DNA of 47,398 nt, taken from NCBI GenBank assembly GCA_017555745.1, contig JAFZFU010000035.1, positions 1-47,398 on the forward strand. Reading direction: 5' to 3'. Positions 34,797 to 44,251 of the stretch are shown here, one piece after another. Within the stretch, counting starts at the first letter, position 1, and the number at the start of each line of letters is the position of its first letter. The position numbers and the translations under genes are program-made. Below the pieces are notes generated by a model. The model was not told the origin of the DNA and made no database searches. It worked only from the letters and a program-made list of their open reading frames with translations. This DNA comes from Bacteroidales bacterium (lineage in GTDB: Bacteria; Bacteroidota; Bacteroidia; Bacteroidales; P3).

Positions 34797-35723
34797 TTAT
34801 TGCCCATCGTTATGTTCGAAAGCTTCTTTTTTTGAGAAATCGGGTTTATACGACCTTTCGTCCAAATCTTGTATCCAACCTTTATGAAAACCTAAATCAT
34901 AGAAATGCTCTACAACTTGATTATACTCTTCGGACGTGATTTTTCTGTACAACTGATCAGGCAATACACAACCCTCAATAGGATAATACTGACTCATAAG
35001 CGACAGATGGACATTGGAGGAAATATTTTCGGCTATCCAAGTCAACACACCCTTACTATCTGACACACAGCCCGGCAATATCAAATGACGTATTATCAAC
35101 CCCGACAAAGCTATATCATTGTCATCGGTTATCAATGTGGACCCTTTTTGGCGATACATCTCCCTCAACGCCTTAGAAGCCACCTCGAAATAATCGGGAG
35201 CTGATGAATATCTACCGGATAAATCAGAACTACAATATTTAAAATCAGGCAAATATACATCCACATAAGATTCCAGTTCACGCAAAGTATCCACACTGTC
35301 ATAAGCATTGGTATTATATACTATAGTAGGATTAAACCCATCAGCATGCAATCTATCCACAATAGTCGGAATAGTGTGTGCATAATGCGAAGGCGACACA
35401 AAACCAAGTACTTTCTCGGTAGTTTGCAAGAGTTCCTCTATTCTATCCACCACTGCCGTAAGCGAACTAAACGGCGAAGAAGTTACACAATAATCCCTGG
35501 TACTTATATCCTTGTTTTGACAAAACAAACACCTAAGATTGCAATGAGGGAAAAACACATTGCACACACCTTTGGCACCCGCCAATACAGGCTCTTCGCC
35601 TTTGTGGACACATATAGCGGCAGCATTGCTATCGATACCGGTGGCACAAAAACCAAATGTTTTTGTTCTATCTACACCACATCCACGACCACATATAGTA
35701 CAGTTGTTAAGATTAAAACTCAT
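34797..35723 (-). CDS. Radical SAM protein, PflA-like (COG1313 type)
   Basis: A 308-residue radical SAM enzyme. The iron-sulfur motif is CNLRCLFCQN (Cys61, Cys65, Cys68). Before it are four extra Cys (8, 11, 15, 26; CTICGRGCGVDRT...GFC) that may bind another metal. The barrel continues with DRLHADGFNPTIVYNTNAYD and YLPDFKYCSSDLSGRYS, typical of the group annotated as putative pyruvate-formate-lyase-activating proteins. No target glycyl-radical enzyme gene is near, so a true PFL-activating role is unproven. It is divergent from ispE. Confidence 0.88.
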   Translation of the reverse strand: MSFNLNNCTICGRGCGVDRTKTFGFCATGIDSNAAAICVHKGEEPVLAGAKGVCNVFFPHCNLRCLFCQNKDISTRDYCVTSSPFSSLTAVVDRIEELLQTTEKVLGFVSPSHYAHTIPTIVDRLHADGFNPTIVYNTNAYDSVDTLRELESYVDVYLPDFKYCSSDLSGRYSSAPDYFEVASKALREMYRQKGSTLITDDNDIALSGLIIRHLILPGCVSDSKGVLTWIAENISSNVHLSLMSQYYPIEGCVLPDQLYRKITSEEYNQVVEHFYDLGFHKGWIQDLDERSYKPDFSKKEAFEHNDGQ

Positions 35724-35799
35724 AGTTATTTATCAAAAATATCGAAGTGCAAAAATACGAAAAATATATCATATATGTTTAATAAATAAAAATTATATG

Positions 35800-35807
35800 T
35801 ACCTTTG
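35800..35807 (+). promoter_or_regulatory. -7 box upstream of ispE
   Basis: TACCTTTG fits TAnnTTTG and lies 55 nt before the ispE start. No TTTG is present at the expected -33 distance (GTTT is), so only half of the promoter is supported. Confidence 0.45.
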
Positions 35808-35862
35808 CAACATAATACCAAATACAATATTGAAAATAACAATATAAAAAACAATATTTTAC

Positions 35863-36690
35863 ATGACAATACATCCGAACTGCAAAATAAATTTGGGCTT
35901 ACATATAGTAGAAAAACGTCCCGATGGATACCACAATATCGAAACCATATTTTACCCGGTAAAACAATTACACGACCAATTGGAGATAGTACCATCTGAT
36001 AATTTTGAATTTGAAATAGATGGAATAGTATTAGATTGTGCCGCGGAAGACAACCTATGCATAAAAGCATACAATTTGATAAAAACCGACTATCCCGACA
36101 AGATAGGAAACGTATCAATAAAATTGAAAAAACACATACCTTTTGGAGCCGGTTTAGGAGGTGGTTCGGCCGACGCAGCATTTACACTCAGCCTGATAAA
36201 CAGGATATTTGATTTAGAACTAAGCGATGAGCAATTGCAAACCTATGCCCGACGAATAGGTGCCGATTGTGCATTCTTTATCAAAAACCAACCGGTATAC
36301 GCCACTGAAAAAGGAGATATTTTCGAAGATATAAACCTAAGCCTGAAGAATTACATACTTCTTATTGTAAAACCCGATGTGTATATCAGCACAGCAGAAG
36401 CATATTCCGGAGTGTGTCCACAAAAATCAGCACACAATCTGAAAGAGATAATAACCAAACCCATGGCAGAGTGGAGAGAATATATGCATAACGACTTTGA
36501 AAAAACAATATTCGAAAAACACCCACTGCTTGCCCATATCAAAAAAATGATGTATAGCTATGGAGCCTTATATGCAGCCATGAGCGGCAGCGGTAGCACG
36601 ATATACGGAATTTTCGAGAAAAATGCACAAATAAACACCAAAGAGTTTGAAAACAAAGGAATTACATACATAATAGATAATTTTGAGTAA
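35863..36690 (+). CDS. ispE: CDP-ME kinase IspE
   Basis: 4-(Cytidine 5'-diphospho)-2-C-methyl-D-erythritol kinase of the MEP pathway. The 275-residue GHMP kinase starts with NCKINLGLHIVEKRPDGYHNIETIFYPV, where KINLGL and RPDGYH are diagnostic, has the ATP loop IPFGAGLGGGSADAAF (about 90-105) and the third GHMP motif MSGSGSTIYGIF near 245-256. Length is normal. It is divergent from the radical SAM gene and followed by tRNA genes. dxr of the same pathway is at 21478. Confidence 0.97.
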   Translation: MTIHPNCKINLGLHIVEKRPDGYHNIETIFYPVKQLHDQLEIVPSDNFEFEIDGIVLDCAAEDNLCIKAYNLIKTDYPDKIGNVSIKLKKHIPFGAGLGGGSADAAFTLSLINRIFDLELSDEQLQTYARRIGADCAFFIKNQPVYATEKGDIFEDINLSLKNYILLIVKPDVYISTAEAYSGVCPQKSAHNLKEIITKPMAEWREYMHNDFEKTIFEKHPLLAHIKKMMYSYGALYAAMSGSGSTIYGIFEKNAQINTKEFENKGITYIIDNFE

Positions 36691-36857
36691 AACAGAGTGC
36701 AAAAACCGAAAAAAATAGGGTTAAAAGCACAAAAAAAGACGGAAAAATAGAGCAAAAAACAAGTACGACGTAAAAAATATTATTCGTTCTACATGCAGTA
36801 ATAATCAACAAAATAGAAATAAAAAAGCACGAGGCTTTAAAAAAATAATAGTAAAAA

Positions 36858-36889
36858 TTTGGTTGATTGAATAAAAATACGTACTTTTG
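36858..36889 (+). promoter_or_regulatory. tRNA-Asn promoter
   Basis: TTTG (36858-36861), 20 nt, TACTTTTG (36882-36889): a full match to the Bacteroidota consensus, with a predicted start about 36895, nearly 40 nt before the first tRNA. Confidence 0.78.
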
Positions 36890-36932
36890 CAAATGTTTTC
36901 CGAGAGATATGGAAGATGTGAATTAATAAGAT

Positions 36933-37006
36933 TCCTCAGTAGCTCAGTTGGTTAGAGCACATGACTGTTAATCATGGGGTCCTAGGTTCAAGTCCTAGCT
37001 GGGGAG
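36933..37006 (+). tRNA. tRNA-Asn (GTT)
   Basis: A complete cloverleaf of 74 nt: acceptor arms TCCTCAG and CTGGGGA, D stem GCTC/GAGC, anticodon stem CATGA/TCATG with loop CTGTTAA (anticodon GTT at 36967-36969) and T stem CTAGG/CCTAG with TTCAAGT. The discriminator base is G. CCA is not encoded. Confidence 0.98.
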
Positions 37007-37045
37007 CACGATATTCATTTTAATTTTAAAGGTTTATAATTTGAT

Positions 37046-37119
37046 TCCTCAGTAGCTCAGTTGGTTAGAGCACATGACTGTTAATCATGGGGTCCTAGGT
37101 TCAAGTCCTAGCTGGGGAG
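37046..37119 (+). tRNA. tRNA-Asn (GTT), second copy
   Basis: Identical over 74 nt to the copy at 36933-37006, with 39 nt between the two. Both probably come from one precursor. CCA is not encoded. Confidence 0.98.
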
Positions 37120-37121
37120 CA

Positions 37122-37149
37122 AAAAGCATCACGAAAGTGGTGCTTTTTT
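37122..37149 (+). terminator. Terminator of the tRNA-Asn pair
   Basis: AAAAGCATCAC (37122-37132) pairs with GTGGTGCTTTT (37137-37147) through a GAAA loop with one G-T pair, followed by more T. It starts 3 nt after the second tRNA. Confidence 0.85.
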
Positions 37150-37321
37150 GTTTTATAATCATTAAACAGAACACAATACTCACTATAAGCCGTATTTAAA
37201 ACAACCAATTATTGTTTACTGCAAAGACAAAACAAAACGCATCTATATATTGGGAGAGATTGTCAAGTGTTACACTATCGGGCACAATAAGATTTGGCAT
37301 CATTTTTTCTATCGCGACGTT

Positions 37322-37390
37322 GATAAAATTTCCTCATGAGGGTTTTCTAACAACGTAGCGAGGACGATAAATTTTCCTCACGAGGAAATT
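37322..37390. repeat. Diverged direct repeat with palindromes behind the tRNA genes
   Basis: GATAAAATTTCCTCATGAGG (37322-37341) recurs with three changes at 37366-37385, 44 bp apart. Each copy is part of an inverted repeat (AAATTTCCTC and GAGGAAATTT type). No gene is seen in 37150-37582. Confidence 0.5.
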
Positions 37391-37467
37391 TCGGAGCCGT
37401 AGACAAGATGCAGAATATCTAATATTGACTATAGAATCACCCTATTTTACTGAGAAATCCTATATAC

Positions 37468-37510
37468 AAAAAAAACTGCCTACACCTCCAAGACAAGGAA
37501 TAGACAGTTT
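37468..37510 (-). terminator. Terminator of the CPBP protease gene
   Basis: AAACTGCCTA (37473-37482) pairs with TAGACAGTTT (37501-37510) with one mismatch; on the minus strand the stem is followed by a T-run down to 37468. It lies about 70 nt past the stop codon. Confidence 0.65.
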
Positions 37511-37582
37511 AATCTATATTATGTAATAACAAGTATGGGCATAAGCCAAAACTTGCATAACAACATCGCAAAGTATCAAATA

Positions 37583-38494
37583 CTACGACTTCAGTTTCTT
37601 TGAAATCTTAACAAAGAAGTAAGCAATAAGAGAAGTTAAGACCACACCTGCCACAATAAGCCACACATTGACTTGGCCCGGTGTAGATATTTTAACAGAT
37701 TCGGCACCAAAGAAATGATATATCAACACCACAAGTGCATTGTTTGTAAAGTGTGCCATTATCGACGCCCATATTGTACCGCTATAATAGAATATATAGC
37801 CAAGTAGCAATCCCATTAAAAAGCGGGGCATAAAGTTGAAAAGGTCGAAATGTATAATGCTAAACACAGCGGCTGTAAGCAGTATAGCCCAATGATGATT
37901 ACCAAACCATTTGGCACAGGTTTGCTGAATAACTCCACGAAATATAAACTCTTCGCATACGGCAGGCACCACAGCCATCACTACGATATTGGCCAATAAT
38001 AACAATGAACCTCCCTCTTGTTCAAGAAATTTGGCAAGCATTTCTTCGGACTGCAACCCCAAATCTCGTATCTGCTGCTCAATGGTGCTCATACTTTCAG
38101 GCAAATGCATTGCATTATTCCATTGCGTAATTATATCTATAATAGGTATAATAGTCACAAAAGCAAGACACCCGAAAATAGTAACAAGGGTCTGTTTGCG
38201 TGCAAAACGAAGTTTGAAAAAGCTCGACACATTAGGATAAAACATAAAAGCAAACAACAAAGCCGGCAGGAACATACAAAACACCTGCGACAAAGCTTGC
38301 ATAAAACGTAAGAACGAAACATTATCGTTCATATTCAAAAGCGAGTCGGCAACATCTAATCCTTGCGAAAAAAGCGGAAGGAACAACAAAGACACGAAAC
38401 TACCGACAAACAAAAAAACCACAACCATTATCAACAACATCAGCAGTTGAACATAAGGCTTGGTATCGGCAAAATAATTATAAATTTTAGTCAT
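37583..38494 (-). CDS. CPBP-family intramembrane protease
   Basis: A 303-residue protein with eight or so membrane segments and the CAAX-protease/bacteriocin-processing (CPBP, Abi) motifs: EEFIFRGVIQQ (EExxxR, near 180-190), FSIIHFDLF (FxxxH, near 213-220) and IMAHFTNNALV (HxxxN, near 244-254). These residues form the glutamate protease site inside the membrane. Family roles range from prenyl-protein processing to immunity against self-made peptides; nothing nearby settles it. It has its own promoter and terminator. Confidence 0.92.
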   Translation of the reverse strand: MTKIYNYFADTKPYVQLLMLLIMVVVFLFVGSFVSLLFLPLFSQGLDVADSLLNMNDNVSFLRFMQALSQVFCMFLPALLFAFMFYPNVSSFFKLRFARKQTLVTIFGCLAFVTIIPIIDIITQWNNAMHLPESMSTIEQQIRDLGLQSEEMLAKFLEQEGGSLLLLANIVVMAVVPAVCEEFIFRGVIQQTCAKWFGNHHWAILLTAAVFSIIHFDLFNFMPRFLMGLLLGYIFYYSGTIWASIMAHFTNNALVVLIYHFFGAESVKISTPGQVNVWLIVAGVVLTSLIAYFFVKISKKLKS

Positions 38495-38571
38495 CTGTAT
38501 ATAAACATTAATTATGTAACTTTCTATATATATGAATGTTTTATAATATAAGCACTATCAACACTCGTTTG

Positions 38572-38602
38572 CAAATATACACATTTAATTTTTGTAGACA
38601 AC
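38572..38602 (-). promoter_or_regulatory. Promoter of the CPBP protease gene
   Basis: On the minus strand GTTG (38602-38599), 19 nt, TATATTTG (38579-38572). The -33 box is the GTTG form also used in the CRISPR repeat and the acetyl-CoA synthetase promoter. The rest of 38495-38813 is AT-rich; no clear promoter of rpoD stands out. Confidence 0.65.
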
Positions 38603-38813
38603 AATAGTGTGAAACATAAGAGAAAAATATTTTTCATTTTTTTGGTGCACCATACAATAAAAAACAAAAGTTGTTGTTTGTTAGATAGCAAAAAATTTTG
38701 GTTGTACAAAAAGAAATACAAAAAAAAGGTACTAAAAATGAAACCTTTTTTGTACAAATACGATAAATACGGCATACACAACATTATAGAACAAAATAAA
38801 ACAATAATAATAT

Positions 38814-39674
38814 ATGAGACAACTAAAGATCAGCCATTCCATTACCAACCGCGACATAAAATCATTGGATAAATATTTACAAGATATATGTAGCGAAGAA
38901 TTATTGAGTCCGGAAGAAGAAGTACAATTGGCTCAAAGAATCAAGGCGGGCGACCAAGTAGCATTGGACCGTCTTACCAAAGCCAATTTAAGATTTGTGG
39001 TGAGTGTTGCAAAACAATATCAAAACCAAGGTTTGTCGCTACCCGACCTTATAAACGAAGGCAACGTAGGGTTAATAAAAGCCGCACAACGTTTTGACGA
39101 AACTCGAGGCTTTAAATTTATCAGTTATGCAGTATGGTGGATACGCCAAAGCATATTGCAAGCCATAGCCGAACACAGCCGTATAGTACGTCTTCCGTCC
39201 AACCAACTTGGTGCTTTAAACAAGCTTAAAAAGGAAATCAGCCGCTTGGAACAAGAGTTGGAACGTCCACCATCAGAAGAGGAATTGGCAGAACTATTAG
39301 ATATACCTCAAGACAAGATTAAGAACATATTAGGAATTTCGGGTCGTCATATTTCGATAGATGCACCGTTGGCTACCGACGAAGATGTAAATTTTGTAGA
39401 CGTATTGCCTAACGAAGATACCCCATCTACCGACGAAAGTTTGATGCAAGAAAGTTTGAGCATGGAAATAGAACGCAGTTTGAATACACTTACAGAATGC
39501 GAACGTGATGTTATAAAGATGTATTACGGAATAGGAATACCACATGCATTAAGTTTAGACGAGATAGCCATGAAGTTCAACCTTACACGCGAAAGAGTAA
39601 GACAAATAAAAGAAAAAGGGTTGAAACGTTTGAAAACAAGTTCGAAAAGCAAACATTTGAAAGTTTATTTGTAA
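38814..39674 (+). CDS. rpoD: Primary RNA polymerase sigma factor (RpoD, sigma-ABfr type)
   Basis: The 286-residue sigma-70 factor lacks the long N-terminal region 1.1 and non-conserved insert, as in the Bacteroidota housekeeping sigma. Region 1.2 is [30 protein letters not shown]; region 2 includes [38 protein letters not shown] and the -10 reader [17 protein letters not shown]; region 3 follows; region 4 ends with [28 protein letters not shown], the -33 reading helix-turn-helix. It is expected to recognise TTTG and TAnnTTTG, the boxes found at the CRISPR repeats, cas9, tracrRNA and tRNA-Asn in this window. Confidence 0.96.
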   Translation: MRQLKISHSITNRDIKSLDKYLQDICSEELLSPEEEVQLAQRIKAGDQVALDRLTKANLRFVVSVAKQYQNQGLSLPDLINEGNVGLIKAAQRFDETRGFKFISYAVWWIRQSILQAIAEHSRIVRLPSNQLGALNKLKKEISRLEQELERPPSEEELAELLDIPQDKIKNILGISGRHISIDAPLATDEDVNFVDVLPNEDTPSTDESLMQESLSMEIERSLNTLTECERDVIKMYYGIGIPHALSLDEIAMKFNLTRERVRQIKEKGLKRLKTSSKSKHLKVYL

Positions 39675-39748
39675 AAGCCCGTTTCCAACAAACAGAAGAA
39701 AACTCTTCGAAACTTTTGCAAGTGATTTGTTGAGATTACATACATAAG

Positions 39749-39841
39749 AAAGCAACTTCTAAAAGCACTTTTACCATTCGATTGATATCTTATTTTGATA
39801 CATCGGAGTAAAAAAAGTGAGAAAGTTTTAGAAGTTGCTTT
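39749..39841. repeat. Inverted-repeat element between rpoD and the barrel gene
   Basis: AAAGCAACTTCTAAAA (39749-39764) is the perfect reverse complement of TTTTAGAAGTTGCTTT (39826-39841), with 61 nt between. A related, less perfect element is at 46484-46569. It falls 75 nt after the rpoD stop and 118 nt before the next ATG. Confidence 0.7.
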
Positions 39842-39959
39842 GTGTTTTTCGTTTAAAAACTCGCTTTTTAACGACTTTTTTAGTACCCCAAGTGAAAGTT
39901 TTCATCATTTTGGGTACTATATATTGTTTAATAATAAAAAGAAGATAAAGAATAATAAA

Positions 39960-42524
39960 ATGCGAAAAAAGATTACATTATTATTGGGATTAACATTAGC
40001 GATATTTGGAAGTGCCTATAGCCAAAAAAAGATAGGTAAGATAAGCGGTAAAGTGGTAGAGCAAGCCACAGGGCAAGTGGTGGAATACGCCAACGTGGCC
40101 ATACTAAAGACAAGCGACTCGTCGATGGTAGACGGAACAATAACCTCGCCAAACGGAACATTTACAATAGAAAACGTAACCCCGGGCAAATACATTTTGC
40201 AAGTATCATTTATAGGATACGAAACATACAAACACCCCACCAATATACAAGTAACACAAGACAAACCCTCTGTAAACGTAGGCAAGATAGCACTAAAAAG
40301 CAATGCAACCATGCTACAAGAAACCAAGATTGTGGCCGAACGTTCGATGGTGGAATATCAGTTAGACAAACGTGTGGTAAACGTAGATAAAAATATCGTA
40401 GCCGGAGGTGGTACAGCCACCGATGTATTGGAAAATGTTCCAAGTGTAACTGTTGACAACGAAGGCAATGTAAGCTTACGCGGAAGTTCCAACGTAAAAG
40501 TACTTATCGATGGCAAACCTTACGAGCTTATGGGCAGCGAATTATCTACACTATTGGAACAAATACCTGCCACCACTATCGAAAATGTGGAAGTGATAAC
40601 CAACCCATCAGCCAAATACGACCCCGAAGGAATGAGCGGTATAATAAACATAAAACTTAAAGAACGCTCAGCGGCAGCATTGGGACTTAATGGTGTGGTA
40701 AACCTAAACCTTGGTAGTCCATTTGCTTTCCTTGGCAAAGACTACCCCTCTGATATACTTCCCGCTATAATACCCACCACTATGGGCTCGGTAAACCTAA
40801 ACTACTCCACCGAAAAATATAACGTATTCTTTTCGGCAGATGCCGGAATGCGCAGCCACGGAAGTATGGGACACTCTGACGTAGAACGCATGAATAACGG
40901 TACACCCAGATCGCACGACAGCATAGACAACTACAATGTAAATCGCAACTATATGGGCTCGATGAAAGTGGGCATGGAATACTACATCAACAAGCAAAAC
41001 AGCATACTGTTCTCATACCAAATACGCGGTGGCAAACGCACCAGAATGAGCAACATAATATCCAACGATATTTTCAGCGACGGTTTTATGGACTACAACC
41101 AGGTAGATACCAACAACAACTCCAATATCAACAACTCCTTTAGCATCAACTACACCAAAAAGTTTGACGAAAAAGACCGCATACTTACCTTTGATGGAAC
41201 ATTCAGCACACGCCAACGCAACGGCGAAGGCATTCAACAACAACTATACCCCGATACAATAGCAAACTACGAAAACTACTACCTGAGAAAATCCATAACC
41301 GAAAACCAACACGAAGCACTAAACCTAAAACTAAACTATGTGCACCCATTTGAATTTGGTTGGAAATTGGAAACCGGCTACGAAGGACGTATGGACTGGC
41401 CCGACCAAAATGCAGAATACTATCGCACCGTATATAATCCGACACACGAATTATACGAATACCCGGATTCCATATCGTCGACACACTTCGAATATGCACA
41501 ACATATACATGCAGCATACGCTACTATGGGCGGCACTATTTTTGAAGGTTTTACAGCACAAGCCGGTTTGCGCTTGGAATATACCGATATGCAAGGCCGC
41601 GACAAAAACCATCCAAACACCGAACCTATAGAGAAAAAATATTGGCAATTATACCCTACCCTACACCTTTCGTACGAAATAAACAAAAGCCAAAGTATGC
41701 AACTATCATACTCGCGTCGAGTACGTCGCCCACACTTTTGGGATTTAAACCCATACCTCGATGTACGCGAAGGCGAACAGTTGTCGTTTGGTAACCCCGG
41801 CTTAGACCCCGAATTTACAAACTCAATAGAACTTAGCTACAACCTTGGCATAGACAAAGTAAACTTTTTCACTTCGGCCTACTTCCGCCAAACCAACAAT
41901 ATGATGACACGCTACGGCTTTATGTGGGACGAAACTACAGCAGCACACTACTCGCCATGGATGCCATACAATCCCGAATACGACGGATACTGGGCCAGCA
42001 CTTGGCAAAACTTGAACACTGGTATCAATTATGGTATGGAGTTTATATTAGACTACCAAATAACACAATGGTGGAAAATAAATGTAAGCTTGAACCTTTA
42101 CGAAAGCATAATAGAAGGTACCGAATTGCTAAACTACGAAGACAAAAGCGATTACCTTTGGAGTGGCAAATTCTCGAGTTATATGAATCTACCGAAAAAT
42201 TGGACAGTACAATTATCGGGACAATACCGTGCACCATGGCTCGACTTGCAAACACAAATGTATGCAAGCTATTGGGTAGACCTTGCCGTAAAGAAAGATG
42301 TGCTTAACAAACGCGGCACCATCAACCTAAGAGTCAGCGATGTGTTATGTACCGGAGGCTGGGGCCACGAAACATTTACCGACCAAATGAACAGAGTGGT
42401 TAAAAGCAAACGCCTAAGCCCATACGTAACCATAGGATTCAGCTACAAGATAAACAACGGCTTGAAGATGAACAAAAAAGAACAAATGGAAATGGAAGGC
42501 GGCGAAGAAAGTGTAATATACTAA
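39960..42524 (+). CDS. TonB-dependent-receptor-like outer-membrane barrel protein
   Basis: An outer-membrane protein of 854 residues: signal peptide (KITLLLGLTLAIFGSAYSQ), a carboxypeptidase-like regulatory beta-sandwich (about 25-110, GKISGKVVEQATGQVVEYAN), a plug-like domain (about 115-215, TDVLENVPSVTVDNEGNVSL, NPSAKYDPEGMSGIINIKL) and a long barrel with the OMP_b-brl_3 pattern (SYSRRVRRPHFWDLNPY). The plug matches TonB-dependent receptors without a classic SusC signature and without a SusD neighbour, so glycan import is not indicated. The open frame extends 55 codons upstream, across the inverted-repeat element, but the signal peptide fixes the start at 39960. Ligand unknown. Confidence 0.9.
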   Translation: MRKKITLLLGLTLAIFGSAYSQKKIGKISGKVVEQATGQVVEYANVAILKTSDSSMVDGTITSPNGTFTIENVTPGKYILQVSFIGYETYKHPTNIQVTQDKPSVNVGKIALKSNATMLQETKIVAERSMVEYQLDKRVVNVDKNIVAGGGTATDVLENVPSVTVDNEGNVSLRGSSNVKVLIDGKPYELMGSELSTLLEQIPATTIENVEVITNPSAKYDPEGMSGIINIKLKERSAAALGLNGVVNLNLGSPFAFLGKDYPSDILPAIIPTTMGSVNLNYSTEKYNVFFSADAGMRSHGSMGHSDVERMNNGTPRSHDSIDNYNVNRNYMGSMKVGMEYYINKQNSILFSYQIRGGKRTRMSNIISNDIFSDGFMDYNQVDTNNNSNINNSFSINYTKKFDEKDRILTFDGTFSTRQRNGEGIQQQLYPDTIANYENYYLRKSITENQHEALNLKLNYVHPFEFGWKLETGYEGRMDWPDQNAEYYRTVYNPTHELYEYPDSISSTHFEYAQHIHAAYATMGGTIFEGFTAQAGLRLEYTDMQGRDKNHPNTEPIEKKYWQLYPTLHLSYEINKSQSMQLSYSRRVRRPHFWDLNPYLDVREGEQLSFGNPGLDPEFTNSIELSYNLGIDKVNFFTSAYFRQTNNMMTRYGFMWDETTAAHYSPWMPYNPEYDGYWASTWQNLNTGINYGMEFILDYQITQWWKINVSLNLYESIIEGTELLNYEDKSDYLWSGKFSSYMNLPKNWTVQLSGQYRAPWLDLQTQMYASYWVDLAVKKDVLNKRGTINLRVSDVLCTGGWGHETFTDQMNRVVKSKRLSPYVTIGFSYKINNGLKMNKKEQMEMEGGEESVIY

Positions 42525-42557
42525 CACATCATACCATACTCTACATTCAATATAAGA

Positions 42558-42590
42558 AAGGCTTCCGCATCTTACCGATGCGGAAGCCTT
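42558..42590 (+). terminator. Terminator of the barrel gene
   Basis: A perfect 14-bp stem (AAGGCTTCCGCATC, arms 42558-42571 and 42577-42590, 5-nt loop) followed by a T-run lies 33 nt after the stop. Confidence 0.92.
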
Positions 42591-42685
42591 TTTTCGTAGC
42601 TGTGTATTTTTTATTGCCGCACCGCATAACAAAAAAAGAAATTGTCCGTTTCTTTACTGCATTGTTAATTCTAAAACACAAAAAT

Positions 42686-44236
42686 ATGGATAAACTGACA
42701 ATTTTATGGGCTGATGATGAAATAGATTTGCTAAAACCTCACATTATGTTTTTGGAAGACAAAGGCTACGAGGTTATAGCAGTAACCAGTGGCGATGAGG
42801 CATTGGACGAACTAACAAGAAACCATATCGACATAGTGTTCTTGGACGAAAACATGCCCGGACTTAGTGGCATAGATACACTGAGTATAGTAAAAAACAA
42901 ATATCCGCTGATACCGGTAATAATGATTACCAAGAGCGAAGAAGAAAACATAATGGAAGAAGCATTGGGAGGAAAGATATCGGACTACCTTATCAAACCC
43001 GTAAACCCCAAGCAGATACTACTGTCAGTAAAAAAACATACCGAAGGCAAACGCCTTGTAAGCCAAAAGTCCACACAATCGTATCAGCAAAACTTTCGCG
43101 AGATAAGCATGCAACTGTCAAACCGAATGGATGCCGACGAATGGGTGGAACTATATAAAAAACTTGTATATTGGGATTTGGAACTTTCAAACACCGAAGA
43201 CGAAAATATCCACGATATATTTTATTCGCAAAAAGCCGAAGCCAACCAACAGTTTTGCAAATTCTACGAATCAAACTACGAAGATTGGTTAAACGGACGA
43301 AAAGAAAAACCGCTCATCTCCCCTACTGTGCTTAAAGAAAAGATGTTTCCTTTGCTTAAAGAAGACAATCCCACATTCCTTATCGTTATAGACAATCTGC
43401 GTTTCGACCATTGGAAAATAATGCAACCAATAATAGAAGAATACTTCCGCACCGACGACGAAAGTATATACTATAGCATATTGCCCACCACAACGCAATA
43501 TGCACGCAACTCATTGTTTTCGGGTTTGATGCCTGCCGAAATAGAAAAGAAATATCCAAAATATTGGATAAACGAAGACGAAGAAGGACACAAAAATCAA
43601 TATGAAAGCGAACTCCTCGACGAATACCTTAAACGATATGGATTTTCTATAAAACACTCATACTCAAAGGTATTGAATGCTCAATTTGGTAAAAAACTCA
43701 TCGACTCGGTGCCCAAGATGATGAACAACAAACTAAATGTGATAATATACAACTTTATAGATATGCTGTCGCATGCACGCACCGAATTGGACATAGTGAG
43801 AGAACTTGCCGAAAACGAAAAAGCATACCGCTCGCTTACTCTGTCGTGGTTAGAACATTCGCCACTTATAGAAATGATAAAAACATTGGCCGAAAAGAAA
43901 GTAAACATAATTATAACCACCGACCACGGATCGGTAAAAATAAACAACCCAATTAAAGTAAAAGGCGACAGAGATATATCGGTAAACCTACGTTACAAAG
44001 TGGGCCGACTGCTCGACTACAACCCAAAACAAGTATACGAAGTAAAAGACGCAACAAAAATATTTCTACCTAAACTATATGTAACCTCGCCATACATATT
44101 TGCACACAACAACGACTTTTTTGCTTACCCCAACAACTACAACCAATATGTTTCGTACTATATGAACACCTTCCAGCATGGCGGAATATCGATGGAAGAA
44201 AACTTAGTACCATTTATAATACTGCGAAACAAATAA
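42686..44236 (+). CDS. porX: PorX: response regulator with PglZ domain (T9SS regulator)
   Basis: A 516-residue protein with an N-terminal receiver (about 1-120) and a C-terminal alkaline-phosphatase-superfamily PglZ domain (about 200-516). The receiver has LTILWADDEIDLL (acidic pocket), phospho-acceptor Asp54 in IVFLDENMPG, MITKSE and LIKPVNPKQ. The second part shows NPTFLIVIDNLRFDHW, PTTTQYARNSLFSG and IIITTDHGSV, metal-site motifs. This architecture and length match PorX, the regulator of type IX secretion genes in Porphyromonas and Flavobacterium. The frame extends 36 codons upstream across the terminator, but MDKLTILWADDE at 42686 is clearly the start. No porY kinase gene is adjacent, which is usual. 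Confidence 0.94.
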   Translation: MDKLTILWADDEIDLLKPHIMFLEDKGYEVIAVTSGDEALDELTRNHIDIVFLDENMPGLSGIDTLSIVKNKYPLIPVIMITKSEEENIMEEALGGKISDYLIKPVNPKQILLSVKKHTEGKRLVSQKSTQSYQQNFREISMQLSNRMDADEWVELYKKLVYWDLELSNTEDENIHDIFYSQKAEANQQFCKFYESNYEDWLNGRKEKPLISPTVLKEKMFPLLKEDNPTFLIVIDNLRFDHWKIMQPIIEEYFRTDDESIYYSILPTTTQYARNSLFSGLMPAEIEKKYPKYWINEDEEGHKNQYESELLDEYLKRYGFSIKHSYSKVLNAQFGKKLIDSVPKMMNNKLNVIIYNFIDMLSHARTELDIVRELAENEKAYRSLTLSWLEHSPLIEMIKTLAEKKVNIIITTDHGSVKINNPIKVKGDRDISVNLRYKVGRLLDYNPKQVYEVKDATKIFLPKLYVTSPYIFAHNNDFFAYPNNYNQYVSYYMNTFQHGGISMEENLVPFIILRNK

Positions 44237-44251
44237 AAATCTGATTACATA

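Noticed and set aside
36933..37119. tRNA-Asn genes as an active integration site
   Set aside because: No integrase gene is near and no copy of the tRNA 3' end occurs downstream in the window other than the second complete tRNA.
39795..39959. N-terminal extension of the barrel protein
   Set aside because: The extra 55 codons run through the inverted repeat and lack a signal sequence; the ATG at 39960 starts a clear signal peptide.
42578..42685. N-terminal extension of PorX
   Set aside because: It crosses the terminator of the preceding gene and adds a stretch not found in response regulators.
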